Shown here: one piece after another, positions 16,570 to 25,532 of the stretch
Layout: every line of letters begins with the position of its first letter
Position numbering within the stretch: position 1 is the first letter of the stretch
Origin: Hwanghaeella sp964350445
GTDB lineage: Bacteria; Pseudomonadota; Alphaproteobacteria; UBA8366; Aestuariispiraceae
Length of the DNA: 64,000 nt
Direction: 5' to 3'
Assembly (NCBI GenBank): GCA_964350445.1
Contig: CAYGKA010000019.1
Coordinates: 1 to 64,000, forward strand
Made by a program: the position numbers and the translations under genes
Notes under the pieces: model-generated
Database searches by the model: none
What the model saw: the letters and a program-made list of their open reading frames with translations, nothing else
Told to the model about the DNA's origin: nothing

Positions 16570-17760
16570 TTATTGGCCAGTCAGGCCGTCATCGGTGTTC
16601 GGATTGCGCGGAGTTGTCCGCCGTTCCCGGTCACCGGTCATCTTGTCGAGAGGCAGATACGGAAGCACGCCGGCGCCACCGTCTTCGGTTTCGATCAGCA
16701 CCTTGTCCATATTGCGGAGGATTTCTTCCATGGTCTGGAGGTAGATCCGGCGCTTTGTGACGTCCTTCGCGTTAACATACTCGTTGTAGATCGACAGGAA
16801 GCGCTGCGCGTCACCGGTGGCGGCCGCGGTGCGTTCCTGCTTGTAGGCTTCCGACGCCTGCGTGATCTGCTGAGCCTGACCTTCGGCGCGTTGCGTCACT
16901 TCGTTCAGATACGCGGTCGCTTCGTTGATGGCGCGCTCGGCATCGGCACGGGCCGCCTGCACGTCACGGAACGCGTCGATCACCGCTGCCGGCGGATCAA
17001 CTTTCTGAAGTTGGACGTTCGTCACGGAAATGCCGGACTGGTAATCGTCCATGATCGCCTGGATCAATTCCTGGACCTGCCCTGCGACTTGTCCGCGTCC
17101 GACCGTCCGCGCGAATTCGAACGGCGTTTTGCCGATCACTTCGCGGATCGCCGCCTCGGCGGCGTTGCGGACCGTTTCCGGCGGATTGTCGATGTTGAAC
17201 AGGAAAGCGCCTGCATCGGCGATTTGCCAGAAGACCACGGCCTGAATGTCGATGATGTTCTCGTCACCCGTGAGCATCAGGCTTTCTTCGTCCACGTCGC
17301 GGACGCTACTGGCGCGCGTCCCCGATCCCGTGGCGCGGAAGCCGATTTGCTCCTGATTGACGTCCGTCACGCGCGGCTTCAGGACCGACCCTAGAGGAGA
17401 CGGGAAATTATAGTTCAGGCCGGGGCCGGTCGTTTCGTAAAGCTCGCCGAATAGCAGCTCGACGCCCTGTTCGTTCGGCTCGACCTGATAGAAACCGGTG
17501 GCAAGCCAACCCGCAATCACAAGCGCGCCGACGAAGAACAGGCCTTTTCCGCCCACCCCGCCGGGCAGCATCCCTTTCAGGCGCTCCTGGCCCTTGCGGA
17601 CCATTTCCTCGACATCGGGTGGGGGACGATTGCCGCCTCCACCGCTTCCCGAGGGGCGGCCCCATGGGCTTTGACCGCCACCGCCACCGTTTCCGGAGCC
17701 GCGTCCACCGCCGCCCCAAGGTCCACCACCACCACCACCGGAATTGTTCTGCCAAGGCAT
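16570..17760 (-). CDS. hflK: HflK, SPFH-domain modulator of FtsH protease
   Basis: 396 residues. The N-terminal 50 residues are extremely rich in Gly, Ser, Pro and Trp, a usual HflK feature; one membrane helix follows near residues 73-92, then the SPFH domain (QGVELLFGELYETTGPGLNY...) and a coiled coil ending in a Pro/Arg-rich tail. With HflC it regulates FtsH. First gene of hflK-hflC-DUF2065; ATG at 17760. Confidence 0.96.
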   Translation of the reverse strand: MPWQNNSGGGGGGPWGGGGRGSGNGGGGGQSPWGRPSGSGGGGNRPPPDVEEMVRKGQERLKGMLPGGVGGKGLFFVGALVIAGWLATGFYQVEPNEQGVELLFGELYETTGPGLNYNFPSPLGSVLKPRVTDVNQEQIGFRATGSGTRASSVRDVDEESLMLTGDENIIDIQAVVFWQIADAGAFLFNIDNPPETVRNAAEAAIREVIGKTPFEFARTVGRGQVAGQVQELIQAIMDDYQSGISVTNVQLQKVDPPAAVIDAFRDVQAARADAERAINEATAYLNEVTQRAEGQAQQITQASEAYKQERTAAATGDAQRFLSIYNEYVNAKDVTKRRIYLQTMEEILRNMDKVLIETEDGGAGVLPYLPLDKMTGDRERRTTPRNPNTDDGLTGQ

Positions 17761-18029
17761 GCCGTCTTGCTTCCCTTACCGTTCTTCTCGATTGTCTGGA
17801 CCGGCCGATACGGTCGCCTGAACCGGGGAATTCCACCGCTTTCAGGTAAAAGCATCATGACGGCCCGCAAATTCTTTGCGTGCTGTGCGGGCAACATATA
17901 TGTGCAGTCATCCCGAATAGCAAAGGGCGCGGACCGGGAAAATCGGCAAAATATCTCGGTTTGGGCTCGCTTTTGGCTAGATCGGGAACAAGTTGAGTAG
18001 CGTTGAGCACGAGGGAGAGGATCATAGGC
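17761..18029. other. Divergent gap between hflK and apbC
   Basis: About 270 bases; both flanking genes are transcribed away, so both promoters should lie here. No clear hexamer pair chosen. No gene seen. Confidence 0.5.
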
Positions 18030-19199
18030 ATGTCGGATGTGACGGAACAGCAAGTGCGGGAAGCTTTGGCGACGGTAATCGTTCCCGGCAGCGGGGAAAG
18101 CTTGGTCGCCCTCGAAATGATCTCCGGAATGGTGATCAAGGACCGGAATGTCCAATTCACGATAGAGATCGATCCCGCCCGGGCGGACGAAATGGAATTC
18201 GTCCGAAAGGCTGCGGAAACCGCTGTGAACGCGGTGCCGAACGTTCTGTCCGTGACCGCGATCCTGACGGCGGAAAGCAAGGCCGGCCAGTCCGCGGGCC
18301 ACGCGCACAACCATGGCCACGGCCACGATCATTCTCATTCCCATGCACAAACCCCCGACGCCGGGGCGCCGCCGCGGCCCGGCCGGAAATCCGGGCCCGC
18401 CGGTATCACGCATATAATCGCGGTGGCCAGCGGCAAGGGCGGGGTCGGAAAATCGACCACCGCCGTCAACCTCGCGTTGGCGCTGAAGCAGCTCGGCCTG
18501 AAGATCGGGATGTTGGATGCCGATGTTTTCGGACCCAGTCAGCCGCGGATGCTGGGAATCTCCGGCCGGCCGGAAAGTGCGGACGGAAAAATTCTGGAGC
18601 CGATGGAGAATTTCGGCATCAAGGCGATGTCGATCGGTTTTCTCGTGGCGGAGGATCAGCCGGTCGTCTGGCGCGGCCCGATGGTGATGGGCGCGTTGCA
18701 GCAAATGCTGTCCGACGTGAATTGGGGCGAGCTTGACGTCCTTGTCGTCGACATGCCGCCGGGCACCGGCGACGCGCAGTTGACGATGGCGCAGAACGTG
18801 CCGTTGGCGGGCGCCGTCATCGTGTCCACACCGCAGGACATCGCCTTGATCGATGCGCGGAAGGGCCTGAACATGTTCAGGAAGGTCGATGTGCCGGTCC
18901 TCGGCATCATCGAGAATATGAGCCTGTATATTTGCCCGAACTGCGGCCATGAGGCGCATATCTTCGGTCATGGCGGCGCGCGGATTGAAGCGGACAAGCT
19001 GGGGGTCGATTTCCTGGGCGAAGTGCCGCTGGACATCGAAATCCGGACCCATGCCGATAGTGGAAATCCGATCGTGGAAGCGAACCCTGACGGGGCGCAT
19101 GCGAAAGTTTATGTTAAGATAGCAACGGCTATCTGGGAAAAACTCTCCGGCCAAACGCTGGACAGCCCAAGGGCCGCGCCGAAGATTGTTATTCAATAG
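18030..19199 (+). CDS. apbC: Mrp/ApbC-type P-loop iron-sulfur cluster carrier
   Basis: 389 residues from ATG 18030, which has GAGGGAGAGG upstream; a TTG at 18003 is less likely. An N-terminal MIP18-like domain (1-85) is joined by a His-rich linker (91-106: HAHNHGHGHDHSHSHA) to the ParA/Mrp ATPase. The deviant Walker A is SGKGGVGKS (134-142), and the conserved CPNC pair near 293-296 is the cluster-binding motif of this family. Transfers Fe-S clusters to apo-proteins. The His-rich linker suggests extra metal binding (inference). Confidence 0.95.
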   Translation: MSDVTEQQVREALATVIVPGSGESLVALEMISGMVIKDRNVQFTIEIDPARADEMEFVRKAAETAVNAVPNVLSVTAILTAESKAGQSAGHAHNHGHGHDHSHSHAQTPDAGAPPRPGRKSGPAGITHIIAVASGKGGVGKSTTAVNLALALKQLGLKIGMLDADVFGPSQPRMLGISGRPESADGKILEPMENFGIKAMSIGFLVAEDQPVVWRGPMVMGALQQMLSDVNWGELDVLVVDMPPGTGDAQLTMAQNVPLAGAVIVSTPQDIALIDARKGLNMFRKVDVPVLGIIENMSLYICPNCGHEAHIFGHGGARIEADKLGVDFLGEVPLDIEIRTHADSGNPIVEANPDGAHAKVYVKIATAIWEKLSGQTLDSPRAAPKIVIQ

Positions 19200-19209
19200 G
19201 GTGTGAAAC

Positions 19210-20121
19210 ATGGCGGGTGGCGGATCGAACACCGTTTCGCGCGCCTCACTTTGGGGTGGGGCGGTTGCGTTGTTCCTCGCCGCCGCCATGTTGCTCTCGC
19301 CGGTCCGCGCATCGGCGGCGGAAGACCGGAAGGGCGACTTGCTGCAGGCGGTCAACGCCGCGCGTGAAAGCCGGGTTCTATCGCCCCTGCTGTTCGACAG
19401 ACGGCTGGCCAAGGCGGCGGAACTGATCGCGCGCTATGCCGCCAAGGCGGGCCAGAACGTCAATTATTGCCGTTTCATCGAGGATGCCGGGCTGCCGTGT
19501 CGGGATATCGGCATCGTGGCATCGGCCGGGCGAGACATCCCCATTGGTGATATCGCGGCTGGTTGGTTCAACAGTGAGAATAACCGGAAGACCATCGCCA
19601 ACAACCGTTTCGGCAGCGCCGGGGTCGGCGTCGAGAGGATCGAGGATCCGCCTCTGGGGGGCGTCGAATATTGGGTTCTGGTTCTCGGCAATCCGCCGCA
19701 ACCCGCCGCCAGGAATTGGCGGCAGGAAGTGCTGCGGGAAGTGAACAAGTTCCGCGCGCGGCACGGGTTGTCGCCGCTTCGCCTTGTCCCTGTCCTGAAC
19801 GAAGCGGCACAGCGCCATGCCGACGACATGGCCTACCGGGACTATTTCGCGCATCAAACGCCGAATGGAACCGGTCCGGGAGATCGCGCCGCCGCGGTCG
19901 GTTATAGCGGGCTCGTTCTTGAAAATCTTGCCGCCGGCATGGGCACTCCCGACGCAGCGGTGAAGGGGTGGATCGAATCCAAGACCGGGCACCGCGAAGC
20001 CATGCTGAACCGGGACATCCGCGACGTCGGCATCGGCTATCGGTTCCTGTCATTGGACCGGGGCGAGGCGAAATACACACACTATTGGGCCATGAGCATG
20101 GGCCGGCGCGGCAATAGCTGA
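19210..20121 (+). CDS. Secreted protein with two tandem CAP (SCP/PR-1-like) domains
   Basis: 303 residues. Signal peptide about 1-36 (hydrophobic ALFLAAAMLLSPVRASAAE). The C-terminal half (about 176-300) is a canonical bacterial CAP domain: HADDMAYRDYFAHQTPNG, GWIESKTGHREAMLNRDIRDVGIGY. The first half (about 40-160) has the same plan in weaker form: LLQAVNAARESRVLSPL, FNSENNRKTIANNRFGSAGVGVE. This looks like an internal duplication with one diverged copy. It starts 10 bases after apbC and probably shares its transcript. Role unknown. Confidence 0.85.
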   Translation: MAGGGSNTVSRASLWGGAVALFLAAAMLLSPVRASAAEDRKGDLLQAVNAARESRVLSPLLFDRRLAKAAELIARYAAKAGQNVNYCRFIEDAGLPCRDIGIVASAGRDIPIGDIAAGWFNSENNRKTIANNRFGSAGVGVERIEDPPLGGVEYWVLVLGNPPQPAARNWRQEVLREVNKFRARHGLSPLRLVPVLNEAAQRHADDMAYRDYFAHQTPNGTGPGDRAAAVGYSGLVLENLAAGMGTPDAAVKGWIESKTGHREAMLNRDIRDVGIGYRFLSLDRGEAKYTHYWAMSMGRRGNS

Positions 20122-20309
20122 CCGGTGGCCGACCTGCCCGTTCCGCCCGATCATTCAAGATTCGGAACAGCACCGTTGAACCCCGCTATCCCGGGCATGG
20201 GGGGCGTGCATAGTTCTTGAAGCGGCAACGCTTCCGGGCGATGCTGCCGCGCCGGGGGAAGACCCCGTCCGAAAACGAACACCAAGATAAAACACCAATA
20301 TAAAAGGGG

Positions 20310-21074
20310 ATGGCTGTGCGGCCGAATAAGGTGAGGGAAATCTGGGCTTCCGGTGGCGTGGTCAAGAACGGTTGGCTGGCGCTGGATTCGACCATGGCGG
20401 CCGAAGGCATGGCCAGTGTCGGTTGGGACTCCTGCACGGTCGATCTTCAGCATGGTTTCGCGGACGAACTGACCGCGCGGCAACTGTTTCAAGTGATCGG
20501 CCGCTATGATTGCACGCCGTTGGCGCGTGTCGCCTGGAACGACCCGGCCAAGATCATGCGCGTTCTGGACGACGGGTGCTACGGCATCATCTGCCCGATG
20601 GTGAACACGCCGGAAGATGCGGCCATGCTGGTCAAGAACAGCAAGTTCCCGCCTCAGGGCGAGCGCAGTTTCGGCCCGCAGCGCGGCTTGCTCTATGGCG
20701 GCTTGGACTATGCTGCCAAGGCGAACGAAACCATCATCAACATGGCGATGATCGAAACCAGGGAAGCGATGAGCAATCTGGAAACGATCTGCAGGACGGA
20801 CGGGATCGACGGCATATATGTCGGGCCGAGCGATTTGGCGCTGAGCCTGGGGCACCAGCCCGCCGGCGTCCCGACGAACCCGGAAGTGGTCGGCGCGATC
20901 GAAGAGATCGTTCGGCGCGCGCGCGATTGCGGCGTCGTCGCCGGCATACATTGCGGCTCGGTTGATATGGCGAAGGACTGGATCGCGAAAGGATTCCAGT
21001 TCGTCACCGTCTATACAGACTTCGTGGCCATGGTTACGAAGTCACGAGAAAATCTGACCGCGCTGTCGGAATGA
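20310..21074 (+). CDS. HpcH/HpaI family aldolase
   Basis: 254 residues. Class II pyruvate aldolase fold: FDSTMAAEGMASVGWDSCTVDLQHG at the start, RVAWNDPAKIMRVLDDGCYGIICPMVNT in the middle and GIDGIYVGPSDLALSLG near the end, all typical of HpcH/HpaI/GarL enzymes that split 4-hydroxy-2-oxo acids to pyruvate and an aldehyde. The actual substrate is not evident. AAGGGG abuts the ATG, so the GTG two codons later (20316) may be the true start. It precedes a desaturase and a TIM-barrel gene on the same strand. Confidence 0.88.
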   Translation: MAVRPNKVREIWASGGVVKNGWLALDSTMAAEGMASVGWDSCTVDLQHGFADELTARQLFQVIGRYDCTPLARVAWNDPAKIMRVLDDGCYGIICPMVNTPEDAAMLVKNSKFPPQGERSFGPQRGLLYGGLDYAAKANETIINMAMIETREAMSNLETICRTDGIDGIYVGPSDLALSLGHQPAGVPTNPEVVGAIEEIVRRARDCGVVAGIHCGSVDMAKDWIAKGFQFVTVYTDFVAMVTKSRENLTALSE

Positions 21075-21162
21075 TGCATGGTAATTGAAAACCTAAGAAC
21101 AGGTTCAAGAACCGCCTCAGGGGGGATTGTCGTATAGACATTCGAAATTAGGAGGCTGATCC

Positions 21163-22170
21163 ATGGTGCAGCGGACCGTCGACGATTTCGTCGGCAAGCG
21201 CGGGTTGATCGACCCGCAACGTTTGAAGGCGCTTAGCGCGAAATCCGACCTTCGGGGCGGAGTGCAGATGGCGAGCCATCTGGGCGCCATTTGCGCCACT
21301 GGCTTCCTGCTGTGGCAGGTTTGGGGCACCTATTGGGCGGTCCCGGTCTTCATCCTGCACGGGGTGTTGCTGAATTTCCTTTATGCCGCGCAGCATGAAC
21401 TGAGCCACAACACGGTTTTTCAAACGCGTTGGCTCAACGAGTGGTTCGGGCGCTTGGTCGGTTTCATTGAGCTCTATCCGCGGGATTTCGACCAGATTCA
21501 GCATTTCGCCCATCACCGCCACACCCAGGATTGGGAGAAGGACGGGGAGTTGGCGCGCGAGCCCTTTACGCTGGGAAGCTATCTTCTTTGGATGTCCGGC
21601 ATCGTCTATTGGCAGACGCGGATTGCGCGGATCCTGCGGTTCACGCGCGGCGTCGTGGTCGAGCCCTATATCCGCGAGAAGGAGCACGCGACGGTCGTCT
21701 TCGAAGGCAGGATCCATTTCCTGCTGTATTGCGCGATAGCCGTGGCGTCACTGGCCTTCGAAAGCTGGGCGGCGGTGATCTATTGGTTGGCGCCCATAAT
21801 GCTTACCAAAATTGTCCACCAACTCCAGAATTCCAGCGAGCATCTGGGGCTGAGCCACAATCCGAATACGCTCGAGAATACCCGCACCCTGCGCACCAAT
21901 GGTGTCATGCGGTGGATGGCGTGGAACATGCAGTACCACACCGCGCATCACACGTTTCCGTCGGTACCCTTCCACCTGCTTCCCGACCTGCACCGGGATA
22001 TCGTCGAGAAGTGGGGGCGGGAGCCCTACTCGATGACATATTTCGGCTTCCAGGCGCAGGCCATCCGCCGCTTCATGAACGGTCGGACGGAAGCGGACTA
22101 TCCGATGGATCAGGTTTGGATCGCCGACGGCCTGCCCGATGAACATCCCGCCGATGCGAAGCACGCCTGA
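21163..22170 (+). CDS. Membrane fatty acid desaturase/hydroxylase superfamily protein
   Basis: 335 residues. Non-haem di-iron integral membrane oxygenase with the three histidine boxes: HELSH (near 78-82), HFAHHRHT (near 108-115) and QYHTAHH (near 252-258), and hydrophobic segments between them. This superfamily includes acyl desaturases, alkane and carotene hydroxylases and the MocD-like oxygenases. No ferredoxin partner is adjacent. An AGGAGG site lies upstream of ATG 21163. Its stop overlaps the next ATG (TGATG). Confidence 0.88.
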   Translation: MVQRTVDDFVGKRGLIDPQRLKALSAKSDLRGGVQMASHLGAICATGFLLWQVWGTYWAVPVFILHGVLLNFLYAAQHELSHNTVFQTRWLNEWFGRLVGFIELYPRDFDQIQHFAHHRHTQDWEKDGELAREPFTLGSYLLWMSGIVYWQTRIARILRFTRGVVVEPYIREKEHATVVFEGRIHFLLYCAIAVASLAFESWAAVIYWLAPIMLTKIVHQLQNSSEHLGLSHNPNTLENTRTLRTNGVMRWMAWNMQYHTAHHTFPSVPFHLLPDLHRDIVEKWGREPYSMTYFGFQAQAIRRFMNGRTEADYPMDQVWIADGLPDEHPADAKHA

Positions 22171-23012
22171 TGCAGAGATTGGAGATTTTCCAGTCGCTTT
22201 GGGCGATGGAGTTGCGGCGGCCCGACGGATTTGAGCGGCCTGTCGAGGAGAACTTCCAAATGGTTGCCGATGCCGGTTACGCCGGCATGGCGATCGATTT
22301 GGGGGTGATGAACAACGACGAAGCGCTGGCGACCCGTCCCCATTTCGAGCGCCATGGGCTCGGCTGCCTCATCAACGCCTTTCCCCAGACGATCGAGGAT
22401 CTGCGGCCTGTGCTGCGGATGTCCAAGGAATTCGACACCCGGTACGTAAACATCATCGGACAGGTAATGCCGATTGCGGTGGCGGACATGATCCCCGTCA
22501 TCCGGGCCTGGATCGACATGGCGGGCGAGGAAGAGGTTCCGATCCTGTTCGAAACGCACCGGAACTGCATAACCAACGATTTGTTCGCGACTTTGCAACT
22601 GATCGATGCGATCCCGGAAATGCCGCTTTGTGCCGATCTTTCCCATTATCTTGTGGATCGGGAGTTCTGGTATCCCATCTCCGCAGAAGACGATGCTTTG
22701 ATCCAGCGCATCCTTGACCGGTCCGAAGCATTTCAGGGCCGTGTGGCCAGCCGGGAACAGGTTCAGGTGCAAATCTCCTTTCCCCAGCATGGTAAATGGT
22801 TCGAACAGTTCACCCATTGGTGGACCTATGGCCTGCGGTCCTGGCGCAATCGCGCGCCCGCGGACGGCGTGGTCAATTTCCTGTGCGAACTGGGGCCGCC
22901 GGAATACGCGATCACCGGACCGGACGGTTACGAATTGTCCGACCGTTGGGAAGAAGCGCTGATGATCAAACAGCGCGTCGAGGAAATTTGGGCGGGTTTG
23001 GAAAACGGGTAA
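22170..23012 (+). CDS. Sugar phosphate isomerase/epimerase-like TIM-barrel protein
   Basis: 280 residues. The pattern MVADAGYAGMAIDLG, VNIIGQVMPIAVADMIPVIRAWIDMAGEEEVPILFETHRNC, LCADLSHYLVDREFW fits the xylose-isomerase-like TIM-barrel family (AP endonuclease 2 superfamily), with metal-binding His/Glu/Asp residues at strand ends. Substrate unknown. The start overlaps the desaturase stop by one base, implying translational coupling and a shared pathway. Confidence 0.75.
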   Translation: MQRLEIFQSLWAMELRRPDGFERPVEENFQMVADAGYAGMAIDLGVMNNDEALATRPHFERHGLGCLINAFPQTIEDLRPVLRMSKEFDTRYVNIIGQVMPIAVADMIPVIRAWIDMAGEEEVPILFETHRNCITNDLFATLQLIDAIPEMPLCADLSHYLVDREFWYPISAEDDALIQRILDRSEAFQGRVASREQVQVQISFPQHGKWFEQFTHWWTYGLRSWRNRAPADGVVNFLCELGPPEYAITGPDGYELSDRWEEALMIKQRVEEIWAGLENG

Positions 23013-23018
23013 ACAGCC

Positions 23019-23570
23019 TCAGCACCCCGGGACCGGTGTCCGGTAATCGTAGTCCTCGCCGTTGTAGGAAACGATCAAGCCTCCCTCGCTGCAGGCCTTC
23101 GCCTTCGACCCGTCATAAACCCTCCATACGACCTGCTCGCCAAGGGCGCCGATATTCTTGACGAAAGAAGTCCGGAAAACCGTCAGCACAGCCATTGGAA
23201 CCGGGGGAATGTCGTTTTCCGAAAGGATGTTCAGAACGTCTCCCGATGCCGTTTTCACGATCGGACTATCCGTCGCGGCCCCTTGGATAAGACCGTTATT
23301 GCCCACCACGACATGGGCCAAGCCGATCATCAGGTAATTGTCCAGGATTTCGCGGGCTTGGGCGGCCCCATCAAGGTCCAGTGAAATCAAAGGCGGCGCC
23401 GCCCAGAAAACCATGATGATCTGGCGCCCGCCGTCCTTGATATGCTGGATGTTGAGGTAGTCGTTCGCCTCCGCCATTGGCGTGGGGTCCCAACTGCGGG
23501 CATTCAGTTGCGCGCTCGCTGGGATCAAAAGGAAAACGGCGAATGACAAAGCGGCGAGAAGGCGATTCAT
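23019..23570 (-). CDS. Putative secreted protein of unknown function
   Basis: 183 residues from ATG 23570, with GGAG 10 bases upstream. Clear signal peptide MNRLLAALSFAVFLLIPASA with cleavage after ASA. The mature part starts LNARSWDPTPMAEANDYLNIQHIKDGG and contains two Cys near the C-terminus (KACSEGG and a terminal PVPGC), possibly a disulfide. I do not recognise a domain. The gene is convergent with the TIM-barrel gene and only 6 bases away. Confidence 0.75.
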   Translation of the reverse strand: MNRLLAALSFAVFLLIPASAQLNARSWDPTPMAEANDYLNIQHIKDGGRQIIMVFWAAPPLISLDLDGAAQAREILDNYLMIGLAHVVVGNNGLIQGAATDSPIVKTASGDVLNILSENDIPPVPMAVLTVFRTSFVKNIGALGEQVVWRVYDGSKAKACSEGGLIVSYNGEDYDYRTPVPGC

Positions 23571-23738
23571 GTCTGACTCCGAAACCATGATGAAGAAAAT
23601 TGCACCTTTAGGTAACTGTTCGCATGAAACTATACTTAATTTCAATGGCAGTGATGGTGCCTCCGCGCCCAAGGCAAGCCCGGTTGCCGCTTCCGCGGAT
23701 GACTATTCGAAAAGCGCCGGGATGATGAGGGCAGAGTG

Positions 23739-24398
23739 ATGACGGAAGTTGAACTCCACGGCATGGATTTCAGTGTCTATGTTCGTATCGCGCGACTTGC
23801 CCTGGCCGAAAAAGGGGTCGCGTATCGGCTTGTCCCGCTTAATCCCTTCGCCGACGACCCGCCGGACCCGAACAGGGAATTGCACCCGTTCGGAAAGATG
23901 CCGGTATTCGTGTGGAACGGAACCCGGGTAATCGAAACGCAGGCGATCATCCGCTTTGTGGACGAAGCTTTTCCGGGCCCGTCGCTTCAACCCCGCGCGG
24001 CCATGGAACGCGCGCGGCAGAACCAGGTTATCGGAATTTGCGACAACTATCTCTATGCGGCGCTTGTTTGGGGTGTGTTCGTGGAAGTTCTGCGCAAGCC
24101 CGTCGAGGGCGGCGAGACGGACCAGGGCATTGTCGATGCCTCACTCAAGGTGACCGACACAGCGTTTTCCGCCATCGAGTCGCTTCTGCCTGAGGGCGAG
24201 GCCGACACGGTGACCCTGGCGGAACTCTACCTCGCGCCCGTGCTGGACTATGGGTTGCGTGTGGAGGCGGCTGCGGCGCTGGCCGGGAAGTATCCCCGTC
24301 TTTGCCGGCTTTGGGCGAAGATGCGCGAGAGGTCCTCATTCACGGAGACCGAACCGGTCGGGTTCGTCGCCACGCTTCCCCCGCACGCCCTTAAATAG
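23739..24398 (+). CDS. Glutathione S-transferase family protein
   Basis: 219 residues. Thioredoxin-like N-terminal domain with VRIARLALAEKGVAYRLVPLNPF and the cis-Pro/SNAIL-type segment HPFGKMPVFVWNGTRVIETQAIIRFVDEAF, followed by an all-helical C-terminal domain. Conjugates or reduces substrates with glutathione; specificity not predictable. ATG 23739 is preferred, with GAGGG upstream; a GTG directly before it is in frame. Confidence 0.9.
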   Translation: MTEVELHGMDFSVYVRIARLALAEKGVAYRLVPLNPFADDPPDPNRELHPFGKMPVFVWNGTRVIETQAIIRFVDEAFPGPSLQPRAAMERARQNQVIGICDNYLYAALVWGVFVEVLRKPVEGGETDQGIVDASLKVTDTAFSAIESLLPEGEADTVTLAELYLAPVLDYGLRVEAAAALAGKYPRLCRLWAKMRERSSFTETEPVGFVATLPPHALK

Positions 24399-24531
24399 CC
24401 CGGAAGGAATGTCCGGCATTTTATCCAAATTCTAGTGAATCGTGCCGCCGGTCACAGCGAACAGGGGCAGGGTGGCTTACGAACGCCAGTAGTGATCAAC
24501 AGTAATCGTGCCTTTTCGGATATGATGAATC

Positions 24532-25398
24532 ATGACCAGAATGATAGATTCTGCACAAAGACTCCAGAAAACGGATTGTGGAACCTTTGCAGTGACTGAC
24601 CCAGAGCAGCAAAATTTGGAAACACGCGTCCAGTCCTTGGAACGTGCCCTGCAGATCGCATCCGACGGCGTTCGGATCGAATCGGCGGACGGAACCATCG
24701 TCTTCGACTCCTTGCGTTTCGAGGCGCGGAACCTTCTCGCGCATGAGCATGTGACCAGCAACGGCCTGGAAAAGGCCCTGCCCAGCGGGCAGGTCATCAT
24801 CGTCGCCCAGTACGAGATGGACGGTGGCGGTCGGTTGACCGTGGTGCGGGATGTGACCGAAACGCGGAAGGTCGAGGACGATCTGACGCGCCTCAGCCAC
24901 ATGGATCCGCTGACCAGCAGCAGCAACTGGTCGCATGCCGAATTGCGCGGGACCGAAGCGGTGGAGATGGCCCGCCGGTACAAGCGGCCGTTTTCCATTC
25001 TGCGCTTCGACATTCTGGACCTGTTGGCGCAGGAACGGCGCGAAAACCGCGACGCGGTGATCAAGTTTGTCAGTGAGATCGCCCGGCATTCCCTGCGCGT
25101 GGTCGATACCTTGGCCCGTATCCAGGACGGCCGTTTTATTGCGGTTCTTCCGGAAACGGTCCTGGACCAAGCCATGCCGGCGGCGCGTCGCATTTGCGAC
25201 CGTCTCGGCCGAAGCGGGCTTCAGCACGCCGGGCAGATGATCGACGTGCAAATTTGTGTGAGCGCCGTCGAATACGATAACCATAAACAGGATTTCGCAG
25301 CCCTCGTGGCCGATGCCGAGTGGTTTCTGGAGATCGCCCGCAAGAAGGGCGCCGGCGCTGTCGAGGCGCGTCCGCCCAACGAGAAACCGTCCGCATAA
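24532..25398 (+). CDS. PAS-like protein with degenerate GGDEF domain
   Basis: 288 residues. An N-terminal coiled coil and PAS-like half (about 25-120: LETRVQSLERALQIASDGVRIESADGTIVFDS...VVRDVTETRKVEDDLTRLSHMDPLT) leads into a domain that aligns with GGDEF proteins: MDPLT...RRYKRPFSILRFD...HSLRVVDTLARIQDGRFIAVLPET. The signature that should read GGDEF is QDGRF and the usual DxxxFKxxND is FDILDLLAQE. Metal and GTP ligands are therefore missing, so diguanylate cyclase activity is unlikely. It could be a signalling receptor or scaffold. Confidence 0.75.
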   Translation: MTRMIDSAQRLQKTDCGTFAVTDPEQQNLETRVQSLERALQIASDGVRIESADGTIVFDSLRFEARNLLAHEHVTSNGLEKALPSGQVIIVAQYEMDGGGRLTVVRDVTETRKVEDDLTRLSHMDPLTSSSNWSHAELRGTEAVEMARRYKRPFSILRFDILDLLAQERRENRDAVIKFVSEIARHSLRVVDTLARIQDGRFIAVLPETVLDQAMPAARRICDRLGRSGLQHAGQMIDVQICVSAVEYDNHKQDFAALVADAEWFLEIARKKGAGAVEARPPNEKPSA

Positions 25399-25532
25399 TC
25401 CATTTCAGGGGCCATGGTTGGGCACGGGCGGCCTTCTCGCCGCGTATGAATACGTGCGTGGAATGTGCTGGTGTGCAAGACGGGAAAATGCACTAGTTTC
25501 CTGGTTCTCTACACCAGGAGCAGCAAAAACCC

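Noticed and set aside
17577..19412. 611-residue minus frame covering apbC
   Set aside because: Antisense to apbC and overlapping hflK in another frame; no motif.
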